A stretch of DNA of 64,000 bases, taken from assembly GCF_001969445.1 (NCBI RefSeq), contig NZ_CP017297.1:1984001-2048000 (forward strand), given 5' to 3'. The position numbers and the translations under genes were made by a program. This DNA comes from Brachybacterium sp. P6-10-X1. GTDB lineage: Bacteria; Actinomycetota; Actinomycetes; Actinomycetales; Dermabacteraceae. Positions 16,701 to 24,974 of this stretch are shown here, one piece after another (positions within the stretch are counted from its first letter, which is position 1; each line of letters opens with the position of its first letter). Under the pieces are notes generated by a model. That model did not search any database and was not told the DNA's origin. It worked only from the letters and a program-made list of their open reading frames with translations.

Positions 16701-17720
16701 GGCGGTGGCCGCGGCGGTGGTGTTCGCCGTGGGATCGTCGGCGGGCTGTCCCGCATCCGGTTCGGTCTGCCCGGTGAGGGCGAAGAAGACCTCCTCGAGG
16801 CCGCCGTGGTCGGTGGCGCCCAGCGAGGTGAGCACGATCTGCTCACGCAGGGCGAGGCGTCCGACGTCCTCGGGGGCGAGGCTCACTTCGAGCTCGTCGC
16901 CGGAGCGGTGCTCGTAGGCGATGCCGTGGGCGTCCAGCGCGGCGCGAAGGGCCTTCGGGTCCAGCGCTCCCACGCGGGTGCCGCCCTCGCTGGTCAGCTC
17001 ATCGAGGGTGCCTTCGCGGACCAGACGCCCGCCGGCGATCACCACCAGCCGATCGACGGTGGCCTGGACCTCGCGCAGCTGGTGGCTGGACAGCAGCACG
17101 GTGCCGCCGGCGTCGGCGAAGGAGCGCAGCAGGCGGCGCATCCAGCGGATCCCCTCCGGGTCCAGACCGTTGGCGGGTTCGTCGAGCACCAGCACGGCGG
17201 GGTCCCCGATGAGGGCGACGCCGATGCCGAGCCGCTGGCGCATGCCGTAGGAGTAGCCGCCCACGCGCTTGGCGCCGGCGTGGGCCAGTCCCACCGTCTC
17301 CAACACCTCGTCGGCCCGCGTGGCAGGCATGCCGATCGTGCGGGCGGTCAGGCGCAGGGTCTCCAGCCCGGTGCGGCCGCGGTGGAGGCCGCCGGCGTCG
17401 AGCATCACGCCGATGGTGCGGGCGGGATGGTCGAGGCTGCGGTACTCGGCACCGCCGACGAGGGCCTGGCCGGCATCGGCGTCGGCGAGGCCGGTGAGGA
17501 TGCGCAGGGTGGTGGACTTGCCGGCGCCGTTGGGGCCCAGGAAGCCGGTGACGCTACCGGGGTGGCAGACGAAGTCCAGGTCATCGACCGCGGCGCGGCC
17601 GCCGTAGCGCTTGGTCACGCCGCGGATCTCGAGGGCGGCGGCACCGGGGACGGTGGTGGCGGGGGCGCCGGCGGGGGCTGCTGGGCCGCGGCCGGTCGGG
17701 GCGGAGGTCTGTTCGCTCAT
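16689..17720 (-). CDS. ABC transporter ATP-binding protein
   Basis: ATPase subunit of 343 residues for the ABC-2 exporter. Walker A is GPNGAGKST near residue 67, the signature region YSYGMRQRLGIGVALIGDP near 145, Walker B LVLDEPANGLDPEG directly after, and the switch histidine in LSSHQLREV. The first 28 residues are a Pro/Ala-rich extension before LEIRGVTKRYGGRAAVDDLDF. The stop codon sits inside a short tandem repeat. The adjacent permease gene follows, and the divergent sensor kinase gene starts 200 bases away. Confidence 0.93.
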   Translation of the reverse strand: MSEQTSAPTGRGPAAPAGAPATTVPGAAALEIRGVTKRYGGRAAVDDLDFVCHPGSVTGFLGPNGAGKSTTLRILTGLADADAGQALVGGAEYRSLDHPARTIGVMLDAGGLHRGRTGLETLRLTARTIGMPATRADEVLETVGLAHAGAKRVGGYSYGMRQRLGIGVALIGDPAVLVLDEPANGLDPEGIRWMRRLLRSFADAGGTVLLSSHQLREVQATVDRLVVIAGGRLVREGTLDELTSEGGTRVGALDPKALRAALDAHGIAYEHRSGDELEVSLAPEDVGRLALREQIVLTSLGATDHGGLEEVFFALTGQTEPDAGQPADDPTANTTAAATAALL

Positions 17721-17907
17721 GCCTCGAGGTTCCCCCGTCGGCCGTGCCGGCGGACAGCGACCACGGGTCAGGAGCCGGGCGACGAACGTCGGCCGACGGG
17801 GGCCCGGTGCCGTCCGGGCCCCCGACCTCCGTCGGGGGCGAGAACGACCTGCGGCTCGATCACGGCGCCCCCGACGGTCGCGGAGTCAGGTGCGCGGCCG
17901 CCGCCGA

Positions 17908-17913
17908 TACAGT
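17908..17913 (+). promoter_or_regulatory. -10 hexamer, leaderless promoter of the sensor kinase
   Basis: TACAGT ends six bases before the GTG at 17920; no ribosome site exists upstream of that start. Confidence 0.65.
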
Positions 17914-17919
17914 GACCGG

Positions 17920-19059
17920 GTGGATGAACTGGGAGCGCCGGTGCGGCGGATCTGGCAGGAGGTGCTGCTCCTCGCCGTCGTGCTGGCCGAGGTGGTGTTA
18001 GGGGTCGTCCTGAGCTCCACCGCCCAGGACGTGTGGCGGGCGGCCGCCACCGTCGTGCTCGGTCTCGCACTGCTGGCGCGGCACCGGCACTGGCCGTGGC
18101 TGCTGCCGCTGATCCTGATAGCGAACGCCGGGACATGGTCGCTGGCGATCCTGATCATCGGCACCTACACCTATGCCACGCGCAGCCACCACCGGCTGCG
18201 CACGCTGCTGGTCTCGCTGCTCGCCGCCGCCAGCGGAGTGGTGCCCTCGCTGGTGGCGGGGACCGCGAGCGCCACCGGCTCCGTCGGGATCATGGGGATC
18301 GTGGTCACGGTGCTTGTCGTCGCCGCCTCGGCCGCCACCGGTATGTACACCTCGACACGGCGGATGCTGCTGGCGCAGCTGCAGAAGCGCGCCGAACAGG
18401 CCGAGTCGGGTCAGGCCGCCGCGGAGGAGCAGGCGCGCCGCGCCGAGCGCACCCGCATCGCCCGCGAGATGCACGACATCGTCGCCCACAAGATCTCCCT
18501 GGTGGCCCTGCAGGCCGGCGCGCTCGAGGTCAACCCCACCCTCGAGCGTGAGCAGGTCCAGCAGTCCGCGGGGCTGATCCGGCAGACGGCCACCACTGCT
18601 CTCTCGGAGCTGCGGGAGGTGCTGGGGGTGCTGCGCAGCGACGGCGAGGAGGCCCCGCTCGCCCCGCAGCCCACCTGGGAGGACGTGCGGCGCCTGGTGG
18701 CCACCTCGAAGGATGCCGGCATCGCGGTGGACCTGTTCGACTTCATCGACGACCCGGTGCCGGACCAGCTCGCCCGCACCGCCTTCCGCGTGGTGCAGGA
18801 GGGGCTGACGAACATCCACAAGCATGCCCTGCACACCCGGGCACGGGTGGCGCTGATCGGTGAGCCGGGCACGGAACTGGTGATCGAGGTCAGTAATGTA
18901 CTGCCCAAGGGGTTCACGACGGACCTGCCCGGGGCCCGGATGGGCCTGTCGGGGATCGAGACCCGCGTGTCGCACGCGGGCGGCACGATCACGTCGGGCC
19001 CCACCGATGATGGACGCTTCGAAGTGAGGGCGGTGATCCCGTGGCCGATGACGACGTGA
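17920..19059 (+). CDS. Sensor histidine kinase, DesK-like (HisKA_3)
   Basis: Membrane-bound two-component sensor of 379 residues. Four to six hydrophobic segments fill residues 10-150, followed by a coiled region and the dimerisation/phosphorylation box RTRIAREMHDIVAHKISLV, whose histidine in MHD is the phospho-acceptor. The ATPase domain shows AFRVVQEGLTNIHKHA (N box) and MGLSGIETRV (G box). I choose the GTG at 17920 (VDELGAPVRRI) because it sits at a leaderless promoter and the upstream frame is Arg/Gly-rich noise. It overlaps the response regulator by 19 bases and is divergent from the ABC exporter, which it probably controls. Confidence 0.93.
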   Translation: MDELGAPVRRIWQEVLLLAVVLAEVVLGVVLSSTAQDVWRAAATVVLGLALLARHRHWPWLLPLILIANAGTWSLAILIIGTYTYATRSHHRLRTLLVSLLAAASGVVPSLVAGTASATGSVGIMGIVVTVLVVAASAATGMYTSTRRMLLAQLQKRAEQAESGQAAAEEQARRAERTRIAREMHDIVAHKISLVALQAGALEVNPTLEREQVQQSAGLIRQTATTALSELREVLGVLRSDGEEAPLAPQPTWEDVRRLVATSKDAGIAVDLFDFIDDPVPDQLARTAFRVVQEGLTNIHKHALHTRARVALIGEPGTELVIEVSNVLPKGFTTDLPGARMGLSGIETRVSHAGGTITSGPTDDGRFEVRAVIPWPMTT

Positions 19060-19727
19060 CGCGCGTGGGACTGATCGACGACGACTCCCTGGTGCGCGCC
19101 GGTCTGGCGATGATCCTGGGGGCCGATCCGGCCCTTGAGGTGGTCTGCCAGGGCAGCGACGGCTCCGAGGCGGTGACCCTGGTGCAGAAGCACCGCCCCG
19201 ACGTGCTGCTGATGGACGTGCGCATGCCCGGACTCGACGGCATCGCGGCGACGAAGGCGGTCTCGGCGCTGCCCAACCCGCCCAAGATCGTCATGCTCAC
19301 CACCTTCGACATGGACGAGTACGTGTTCCAGGCGCTCGAGGCGGGGGCCAGCGGATTCCTGCTCAAGGACACCCCGCCCCAGGAGCTGGCACGCGCCGTG
19401 CACGTGGTCGCCGGCGGTGAGGCCATGCTCTCGCCGACGGTGACGCGGCGGATGCTCTCGCACTTCTCCGAGGCGAACCCCGGCACCCGCCAGGACCGCC
19501 ACCCCGGTCTCGATCAGCTCACCGACCGGGAGACCGAGGTGCTCGGCGCCGTCGGCGCGGGGCTGTCGAACGCGCAGATCGGGATGCGGCTGTTCATGAG
19601 CGAGGCGACGGTCAAGGCCCACGTCTCGAAGATCTTCGCGAAGCTCGACTGCACCAACCGCGTGCAGATCGCGATCATCGCCCATGAGGCCGGGCTCAGC
19701 GACCTCGACGCCGACGCCGCGGAGTGA
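19041..19727 (+). CDS. NarL/LuxR family response regulator
   Basis: DNA-binding response regulator of 228 residues. The receiver domain has the acidic pair in VGLIDDDSLVRAG, the phospho-accepting aspartate in DVLLMDVRMPGLDGI, and the switch residues in MLTTFD and LLKDTP. A C-terminal LuxR helix-turn-helix follows (LTDRETEVLGAVGAGLSNAQIG and SEATVKAHVSKIFAKL). The GTG start overlaps the kinase frame, so the pair is translationally coupled. Likely target is the divergent ABC exporter promoter. Confidence 0.95.
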   Translation: MADDDVTRVGLIDDDSLVRAGLAMILGADPALEVVCQGSDGSEAVTLVQKHRPDVLLMDVRMPGLDGIAATKAVSALPNPPKIVMLTTFDMDEYVFQALEAGASGFLLKDTPPQELARAVHVVAGGEAMLSPTVTRRMLSHFSEANPGTRQDRHPGLDQLTDRETEVLGAVGAGLSNAQIGMRLFMSEATVKAHVSKIFAKLDCTNRVQIAIIAHEAGLSDLDADAAE

Positions 19728-19780
19728 GCTGTGCGGCCGGCGCGGGAGCCGCGATCGGCCCCGACGCCGCGACGTGAGGC

Positions 19781-20146
19781 TCAGCCCCAGCCGAGCTCGT
19801 GCAGGCGGGCGTCGCTGATGCCGAACAGGTGCCCCAGTTCATGCAGGACGGTCACCGCGATCTGCTCGACCAGGTGGTCGCGGGAGCGCGCCACGCGCTG
19901 CAGCGGGCCGCGGAAGACGAAGATCCGGTCGGGCTGGGCGAAACCGTCGAACACGGAGCGCTTGTCCAGCGGGACCCCCTCGTACAGACCCAGCAGCTCG
20001 GTGCCGCCGGACTGCGCGCGGTCGGGCTCCTCCTCGACCAGGATCGCCACGTTCGCCTCGGCGATGGTCCGCGCGATCTCCTCCGGCAGCGAGTCCAGGG
20101 CGTCGTCGACCGCCTCGTCGAAGTCCTCACGGCTGATCCGGATCAT
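19781..20146 (-). CDS. Metallopeptidase family (zincin-like) protein
   Basis: Small zincin-like protein of 121 residues with the metal motif HELGHLFGI near residue 103 (HEXXH) and the family ending DARLHELGWG. Residues 1-60 are acidic (DFDEAVDDALDSLPEEIARTI), which is the usual pattern of this short actinobacterial family found in many genomes; substrate unknown. The ATG at 20146 is used because the long open frame upstream runs into tRNA-Glu. It converges with the response-regulator gene. Confidence 0.85.
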   Translation of the reverse strand: MIRISREDFDEAVDDALDSLPEEIARTIAEANVAILVEEEPDRAQSGGTELLGLYEGVPLDKRSVFDGFAQPDRIFVFRGPLQRVARSRDHLVEQIAVTVLHELGHLFGISDARLHELGWG

Positions 20147-20266
20147 GGGTCCATCGAACCATGGCGTTCCCGGCGTGGCCGTGTCGGATACGCCGCATCC
20201 GCGGTCCTGGCCTCGGCGCGACGCCGCCAGGATGGGTATGCTCTTCCCGGGCAGTTCTCTGCTCGG

Positions 20267-20339
<73 letters not shown>

Positions 20340-20470
20340 CTCCGACCGCTCGGCGGACGGAGCGGAGGAGACCGGAGTGCGAGGCGGCTCACAGCCCATG
20401 TGGTTCGAAGCCCCGAGAACGTCCGGTAGAGTTGTCCAGGTCGAAGCGCGCGAGCGCCGAGAAAACGTAA

Positions 20471-20544
20471 GGCCCTGTAGCTCAGTTGGTTAGAGCGCCG
20501 CCCTGTCACGGCGGAGGTCGCCGGTTCAAGTCCGGTCAGGGTCG
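20471..20544 (+). tRNA. tRNA-Asp (GTC)
   Basis: 74-base cloverleaf. Acceptor GGCCCTG/CAGGGTC, D-arm GCTC-AGTTGGTTA-GAGC, anticodon stem CCGCC/GGCGG with loop CTGTCAC (anticodon GTC), T-arm GCCGG-TTCAAGT-CCGGT. Its own promoter is probable, with TAGAGT about 35 bases upstream. Confidence 0.95.
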
Positions 20545-20552
20545 CCGCAGAT

Positions 20553-20582
20553 GAAGGCCCCGGAACCTGTTCCGGGGCCTTC
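20553..20582 (+). terminator. Terminator after tRNA-Asp
   Basis: GAAGGCCCCGGAAC at 20553-20566 pairs perfectly with 20569-20582, nine bases after the tRNA. Confidence 0.8.
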
Positions 20583-20714
20583 GTCGTGTCCGGGGGCCGC
20601 GGGCCGCACGGCGGTGGACCCCGTCGGCGTCGCAGACCCCCGTCGGCCCAGGGCCCGCCCCGTCGTGGCTCATCGCACGCGGGGCGGGGCCACATCGCAC
20701 CGGAGGCACGGGCA

Positions 20715-20720
20715 TACGCT
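20715..20720 (+). promoter_or_regulatory. -10 hexamer, leaderless promoter of the MDR oxidoreductase
   Basis: TACGCT ends six bases before the ATG at 20727. A GAGGA also lies in these six bases, so a very short leader with a ribosome site is an alternative. Confidence 0.55.
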
Positions 20721-20726
20721 CGAGGA

Positions 20727-21749
20727 ATGAGCACCCCCACGCTGAACCACCGCATCCGCCTCGCCGCGAGGCCGCACGGCGAACCCGGCCGCGACGACTT
20801 CCAGCACGACGCCGTCGAGATCCGCTCCCCCGGACCCGGCGACGTCCTGCTGCGCACCCGCTACGTCTCCCTGGACCCCTACGTGCGCGGGCGCATGAGC
20901 GATGCGAAGTCCTACGCCGCCCCCATGGAGATCGGGGACGTGATCGTCGGCGGCACCGTCTCCGAGGTGGTCGAGTCCGCGGACGACGCCTTCTCCCCGG
21001 GCGACGTCGTCCTGTCCTACGGCGGCTGGCAGGAGTACAGCGTCGAACCGGCCGCAAGCCTGCGCCGCCTGGACCCCGCGGCCGCACCGATCACCACCGC
21101 CCTGGGCGTGCTGGGCATGCCCGGCTTCACCGCCTACGCGGGCCTGCTGGGGATCGGCAGGCCGCAGCCCGGCGAGACCGTCGCCGTGGCCGCGGCGACC
21201 GGCCCCGTGGGTTCCGCCGTCGCCCAGATCGCCCGCATCCACGGGGCGCGCGCGATCGGCATCGCCGGCGGGGAGCAGAAGATCGCCCGACTGCGGGAGC
21301 TCGGCGTCGACGCGGCCCTGGATCACCGCGCCCCGGACCTGCCCGGCCGGCTCGCCGAGGCCGCGCCCGACGGGATCGACGTGTACTTCGAGAACGTCGG
21401 CGGACCGGTGTGGGACGCCGTGCTGCCGCAGCTGAACGAGTTCGCCCGGGTGCCGGTGTGCGGCCTGGCCGCGACCTACAACGCGACCGACCTCCCCGAG
21501 GGGCCGGACCGTTCCGGGCTGCTGATGGGCGCCGTGCTGACCAAGAGCCTCACCCTGCGCGGCTTCATCCAGCGCGAGTTCGTCGAGGCGATGTTCGAGG
21601 ACTTCCTGCGCGACATGACCGGGTGGGTGGCCGACGGCCGCGTCCGGTACACCGAGGACATCACCGAGGGTCTGGACAGCGCCCCGGAGGCCTTCGGGGG
21701 ACTGCTGCGCGGGGAGAACTTCGGCAAGGCCATCGTCCAGGTCTCCTGA
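20727..21749 (+). CDS. NADP-dependent MDR oxidoreductase (leukotriene B4 dehydrogenase/CurA-like)
   Basis: Medium-chain reductase of 340 residues, zinc-free branch that reduces the double bond of enones or alkenals with NADPH. The N-terminal domain holds SLDPYVRGRMSDAKSY, which is the hallmark of this branch, and the cofactor domain VAVAAATGPVGSAVAQIARI followed by GIAGGEQKI. DVYFENVGGPVWDAVLPQLN and FIQREFVEAMFEDF are also family-typical. Length is normal. A role in detoxifying reactive carbonyls is likely. The gene is monocistronic, after the tRNA-Asp terminator. Confidence 0.93.
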   Translation: MSTPTLNHRIRLAARPHGEPGRDDFQHDAVEIRSPGPGDVLLRTRYVSLDPYVRGRMSDAKSYAAPMEIGDVIVGGTVSEVVESADDAFSPGDVVLSYGGWQEYSVEPAASLRRLDPAAAPITTALGVLGMPGFTAYAGLLGIGRPQPGETVAVAAATGPVGSAVAQIARIHGARAIGIAGGEQKIARLRELGVDAALDHRAPDLPGRLAEAAPDGIDVYFENVGGPVWDAVLPQLNEFARVPVCGLAATYNATDLPEGPDRSGLLMGAVLTKSLTLRGFIQREFVEAMFEDFLRDMTGWVADGRVRYTEDITEGLDSAPEAFGGLLRGENFGKAIVQVS

Positions 21750-21751
21750 CC

Positions 21752-21850
21752 GGGCCGCGTCGGGCGCGTCGGCCGCGTCAGGCGCGACCGGCGCGACCGG
21801 CGGGCCCCGCGGATCTCGCGGACCTCGCGGGCCTCACGGACCTCTCCCGG
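21752..21850. repeat. Degenerate 9-bp tandem repeat, eleven units
   Basis: Directly after the MDR stop codon, eleven 9-base units run in series, for example GGGCCGCGT, CGGGCGCGT, CGGCCGCGT, then CCGGCGCGA and CTCGCGGAC variants. The period of three codons means it could not shift a frame if read through. Confidence 0.7.
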
Positions 21851-22043
21851 CGCAGCCACCCAGAGCGCCCGGGGCGCGCTCGCGACACCGCACCCGCGGA
21901 ACCCGGCGGACGGGGCTCCGGCGGCGGCCCACTCCGACGGGGTCCGTCGGCCGTGCCCGTGGCATGCCTCTCACTGCGCAGAGCCGGTTGGGTGCAGCGC
22001 TCGGACCCTGTTAACCTGGGCTTCGGCCGCTCTCGGCGGTCAC

Positions 22044-22116
22044 GGCTCTGTAGCTCAGTTGGTAGAGCGTTCGACTGAAAATCGAAAGGTCACCGGATCG
22101 ACGCCGGTCGGAGCCA
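22044..22116 (+). tRNA. tRNA-Phe (GAA), probable integration site
   Basis: 73-base cloverleaf. Acceptor GGCTCTG/CGGAGCC, anticodon stem TTCGA/TCGAA with loop CTGAAAA (anticodon GAA), T-stem ACCGG/CCGGT. The T-loop reads ATCGACG rather than the usual TTCGANT. A promoter with TTGGGT and TAACCT 18 bases apart lies upstream. An integrase gene begins 68 bases beyond its 3' end, so this tRNA is the likely attachment site of the following island. Confidence 0.93.
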
Positions 22117-22118
22117 CG

Positions 22119-22143
22119 AAACCCCCCGGAAACCGGGGGTTTT
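22119..22143 (+). terminator. Terminator after tRNA-Phe
   Basis: AAACCCCCCGG at 22119-22129 pairs with CCGGGGGTTTT at 22133-22143 with one mismatch, followed by a T-rich stretch. Confidence 0.75.
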
Positions 22144-22184
22144 CTGTTTCTAAGAGTCAGAGGCCCCGCACAAACCCCGCACTT

Positions 22185-23332
22185 TCAGATCAAGTCGGAC
22201 AGCTGTTCCTGCATGACCGAGCCTGCCCGCGTGTCCCCCTTGAGGGTGTTCATGTAGACGTCCTGGGTCATCGACGGGTTTGCGTGGCCCAGGTAGGCGG
22301 CGATCTCCGCCGCGCTCATGTCGGCTCGATCCAGCATCGTCGCGGCAGTCTTGCGGAACGTGTGCGTCGACAGCTTTGGGAACCCGATCGACTCGCGGAT
22401 GTCGCGCAGCTCGCGCTGCGTGTTCGACGGGTCGCGCAGGCGCATGAGCACGGTCGGGAACAGTAGGGTTGTGTCGTCCTTCAACCTCTTGTGGCGACGA
22501 CGCAAGAGGTCCATTGTCGGCCGAGGAAGCGGGGTGACGCGCCAGGCCGACTCGGTCTTCGGCACCAACTGCCGGACGATCCCCCGACCCGTCACGCGAA
22601 CGTTTGTCGCTTCGACCTCGGCAGTCTCGGCGTCAAAGTCGATGGAGCCGATGTCGAGCGCACAGACCTCCCCGACGCGCCAACCGGAGGCCAACATGAA
22701 CTCGAATAACTCGACGGTGTCCTGCTCGATCAGCGATGGCGCGGCGCGCAGCTTCTTCAGGAGATCCGGCAGATCTTGCGGCTCGATCGCCGAGGAGCCC
22801 CTCTTGCCCTTCGCCTGACTGATCCGCGCAATGTCACGGACCGGATTGCGCGGGGCCGCACCGTTGCTCACGGCCAGCGCCATCATCCCGCTCAGCGTCG
22901 ACCGGCAGTTCTTCGCCGCCCCTGGACCTGACTCCTTGTGGACGGTGTTGAGGAACTTCTGCAGACGGTCCGGCTTGGCCTCGACGACGGTGAGGTCACC
23001 CAGGCGCGGGGTGATGTGCGCGGTCACGGCGTAGCCGTAGGTCTCGATGGTGCCATCGGACCGCTCGAGGTCGCGCTTGTGAGCGAGGAACCGCTGACCG
23101 AGTTGCCGCAGCGTCGTCGAGGGCGTCAATTCACCTCCCTGGCTGTCCTCGATGGTCAGCAGCGCCTTCTTCAACGCCGCCTCGGCCTTCGTCCGACTCG
23201 TGCCGGAGCGCTCGACCTGACGGGATTTGCCGTCGGCGAATCGATATCGTGTACGCGCCCGCCAACTCCCCCGGACGTCTCAACGAGATGGACCCTGCCG
23301 TAGGTGCCGATCTCGAGCCTCGGCCGGCCCAT
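22185..23332 (-). pseudogene. Tyrosine integrase with a one-base frameshift near its N-terminus
   Basis: Site-specific recombinase of the phage/ICE type. The main frame (from about 23267 to 22185) carries the SAM-like arm LRQLGQRFLAHKRDLERSDG and the catalytic domain with arginine in SGWRVGEVCALD, HTFRKTAATML and the LGHANPSMTQDVYM box. The true N-terminus MGRPRLEIGTYGRVHLVE is in another frame, starting at the ATG at 23332, which overlaps the stop of the upstream repressor gene. The two frames join at a run of five G (23268-23272); one extra base would restore SGGSWRARTRYRFADGKSRQ. So the gene is either inactivated, uses an internal start at 23174, or has a sequencing error. Confidence 0.85.
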
Positions 23333-24129
23333 CAGATTCCCGCCTCGATCGCTTCACGCAGCTCGGCGACGAGTACGCGGGTCACTCGCCCCCGCGCCTG
23401 CGGCGTACTGCGCTCTCCTGCCCGTTCGGCGGCCTCCGCCTCGAGACCCTGCTCCCAGAGAGCGCGCGCGAGGTACTGCAGCTCCTCCGGAGCGATCTCG
23501 AGCTTCCTCGCCGCACGTGCCTCGGCGAGGCTCGGCGGAAGCGACGTCGCTTCGCCGCCATCGGGCTCCGGCGGCTGCTGGCTCTGCTCTACCAGCTCGT
23601 CGAGCGCGTCGGACATCTCCTCGTCCGTCAGCGGCGCTCCGCCGCGGCCGTGGACTGCGGACTCGATCGCCAGGTCGACGCGCGAGAGCCGTTCTGCGCT
23701 CAAGCCATCGGCGGGGTCGCCGGGCCGGCCGAACGGTTCGCCGCCTTGGATGCGGGCGTCCAGCAAAAGCGCGCGGTCCTCGCCGGCGACCTCGACCGGC
23801 TCACCACGCAGGGCACGCTCGACCACGGCCCGAGGGATCGGCCTGCCCTGGTCTCCGACAGCCGGCTTCTCGAATGCCTCGGCGGGCCCGAGGAGATCGA
23901 CGAGCGTGAGCGGCCTACCCCTCAGCTCCCCGAGAACGAGCGCCAGCGTGAGTAGCGAGGGCAGCGTCGGCGCTGCGCGCCCCTCCTCGATGGCCTGGAT
24001 GCTCGACACGCTCCACGTCGCTCCGTACCGACGGCCGCTCAACGCGATGGACTCGAGCGTGAGCCCGTGCTGACGCCGAAACGTTCGGACGGCGGCACCG
24101 ACGGACTGCGCGATTGATGAAAACTCCAT
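23332..24129 (-). CDS. XRE family helix-turn-helix regulator of the island
   Basis: Probable repressor of 265 residues. The N-terminal helix-turn-helix covers about residues 8-70 (VGAAVRTFRRQHGLTLESIAL and WSVSSIQAIEEGRAAPTLPSLLTLALVL). The rest is an acidic helical region without a recognised domain. The start codon ATG at 24129 has no ribosome site but lies seven bases after TAGGCT, so the message is probably leaderless. Its TGA overlaps the integrase ATG by one base. It is divergent from the Xis-like gene, and inverted repeats fill the shared promoter, as in a lysogeny switch. Confidence 0.8.
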   Translation of the reverse strand: MEFSSIAQSVGAAVRTFRRQHGLTLESIALSGRRYGATWSVSSIQAIEEGRAAPTLPSLLTLALVLGELRGRPLTLVDLLGPAEAFEKPAVGDQGRPIPRAVVERALRGEPVEVAGEDRALLLDARIQGGEPFGRPGDPADGLSAERLSRVDLAIESAVHGRGGAPLTDEEMSDALDELVEQSQQPPEPDGGEATSLPPSLAEARAARKLEIAPEELQYLARALWEQGLEAEAAERAGERSTPQARGRVTRVLVAELREAIEAGI

Positions 24130-24176
24130 ACATAACAGCCTACCAGTTATATGTAACCTGTGATAGCGTGGCGCAC
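24126..24176. promoter_or_regulatory. Divergent promoter region with inverted repeats between repressor and xis-like gene
   Basis: An AT-rich spacer unlike its surroundings. ATAAC and GTTAT face each other around the repressor -10 (TAGGCT, 24137-24142 on the minus strand), and GTTATATGTAAC lies at 24147-24158. TAGCGT at 24164-24169 is a plausible -10 for the rightward gene. Repressor binding to these dyads would control both directions. Confidence 0.5.
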
Positions 24177-24210
24177 ACGTTACAAGATTCTGAAAGAAGG
24201 AGGACGGGTG

Positions 24211-24417
24211 ATGAACGAGAACTCACGAGGCGCACTGCTCGACGTGAAGGAGCTGTCCGCGCTCACTGGTATGTCTGTGTCGACGATCTACCGCAAGCGT
24301 TCCCTCGGCGAGCCTCTGCCGCGGGCACTGAAGATCGGCACTGCTGTCCGCTGGAGGCGGGCGGACGTCGACGCCTGGCTCGAGGCACAGCTCGAGCCCG
24401 CGGGCGCGAGCAATTGA
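24211..24417 (+). CDS. Excisionase/AlpA-like helix-turn-helix protein
   Basis: Small MerR-like winged-helix protein of 68 residues: LLDVKELSALTGMSVSTIYRKRS, then the wing ALKIGTAVRWRRADVDAWLEAQLE. This is the typical layout of recombination directionality factors (Xis) and AlpA regulators. The ATG at 24211 lies seven bases after AGGAGG, better placed than the adjacent GTG. Its position opposite a repressor and next to an integrase supports a role in excision of the island. Confidence 0.85.
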   Translation: MNENSRGALLDVKELSALTGMSVSTIYRKRSLGEPLPRALKIGTAVRWRRADVDAWLEAQLEPAGASN

Positions 24418-24974
24418 AGGGGCTCAGGGTGCCGGGAGGAAACAGCACCACGGCCCGCGATGGGAAGTGACGGGACGAAGAGCCACTTCCATCTGGAAGT
24501 CCGAGCAGGCGTTAAGAAGCAACATCTCTTTCCGGACGGCAAGCCAAGACCTTGTCCCCTTATGGGAGTGACGCCGGGTCGCGCCCAACTATATCTAGAG
24601 CACTCCTCGGTAACCGCCACCATGCGCATCGATCCCGCCCTGCACTCCAGTTAGCGCAGATGGTCGTGAGCGCGGCCCTGCCTGTCAGGCATCGAACCGG
24701 GACTCGACCGAGTTCCGCTACAAACCAACCTCTGACGATGAGTAGTCAAGTTGCCAGCGCTAATCATCCCGCGGGTCAGAGCGTTGCTCTGATCCGTTCG
24801 TACAGTGCACGGCCGAGACCAGGTGCGCATAGCCACCGGCGACGCAAAGGAGCATTCTCACCGCGATGCGGTCGGCCAGCTATGACCGAGGATCGCAGTT
24901 GAAAAGCAAAGCGCGTCGCTCGCTCCTGAGCACCGCGATCGGGCGCAGAAGGATCTCAGATAGAGGTTGCCAGG
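24418..24974. other. Gene-free, comparatively AT-rich stretch inside the island
   Basis: No open frame here looks like a protein; codon bias is absent in all frames. A perfect ACTTCCA/TGGAAGT dyad lies at 24485-24500. The lower GC than the flanks fits foreign DNA from which the cargo genes of the integrated element have been lost. I could not find a copy of the tRNA-Phe 3' end here. Confidence 0.5.

Noticed and set aside
24640-24720. Possible degenerate tRNA with GGTTCGAT on the minus strand
   Set aside because: A T-arm-like word is present, but no matching acceptor, D-arm or anticodon stem can be drawn.
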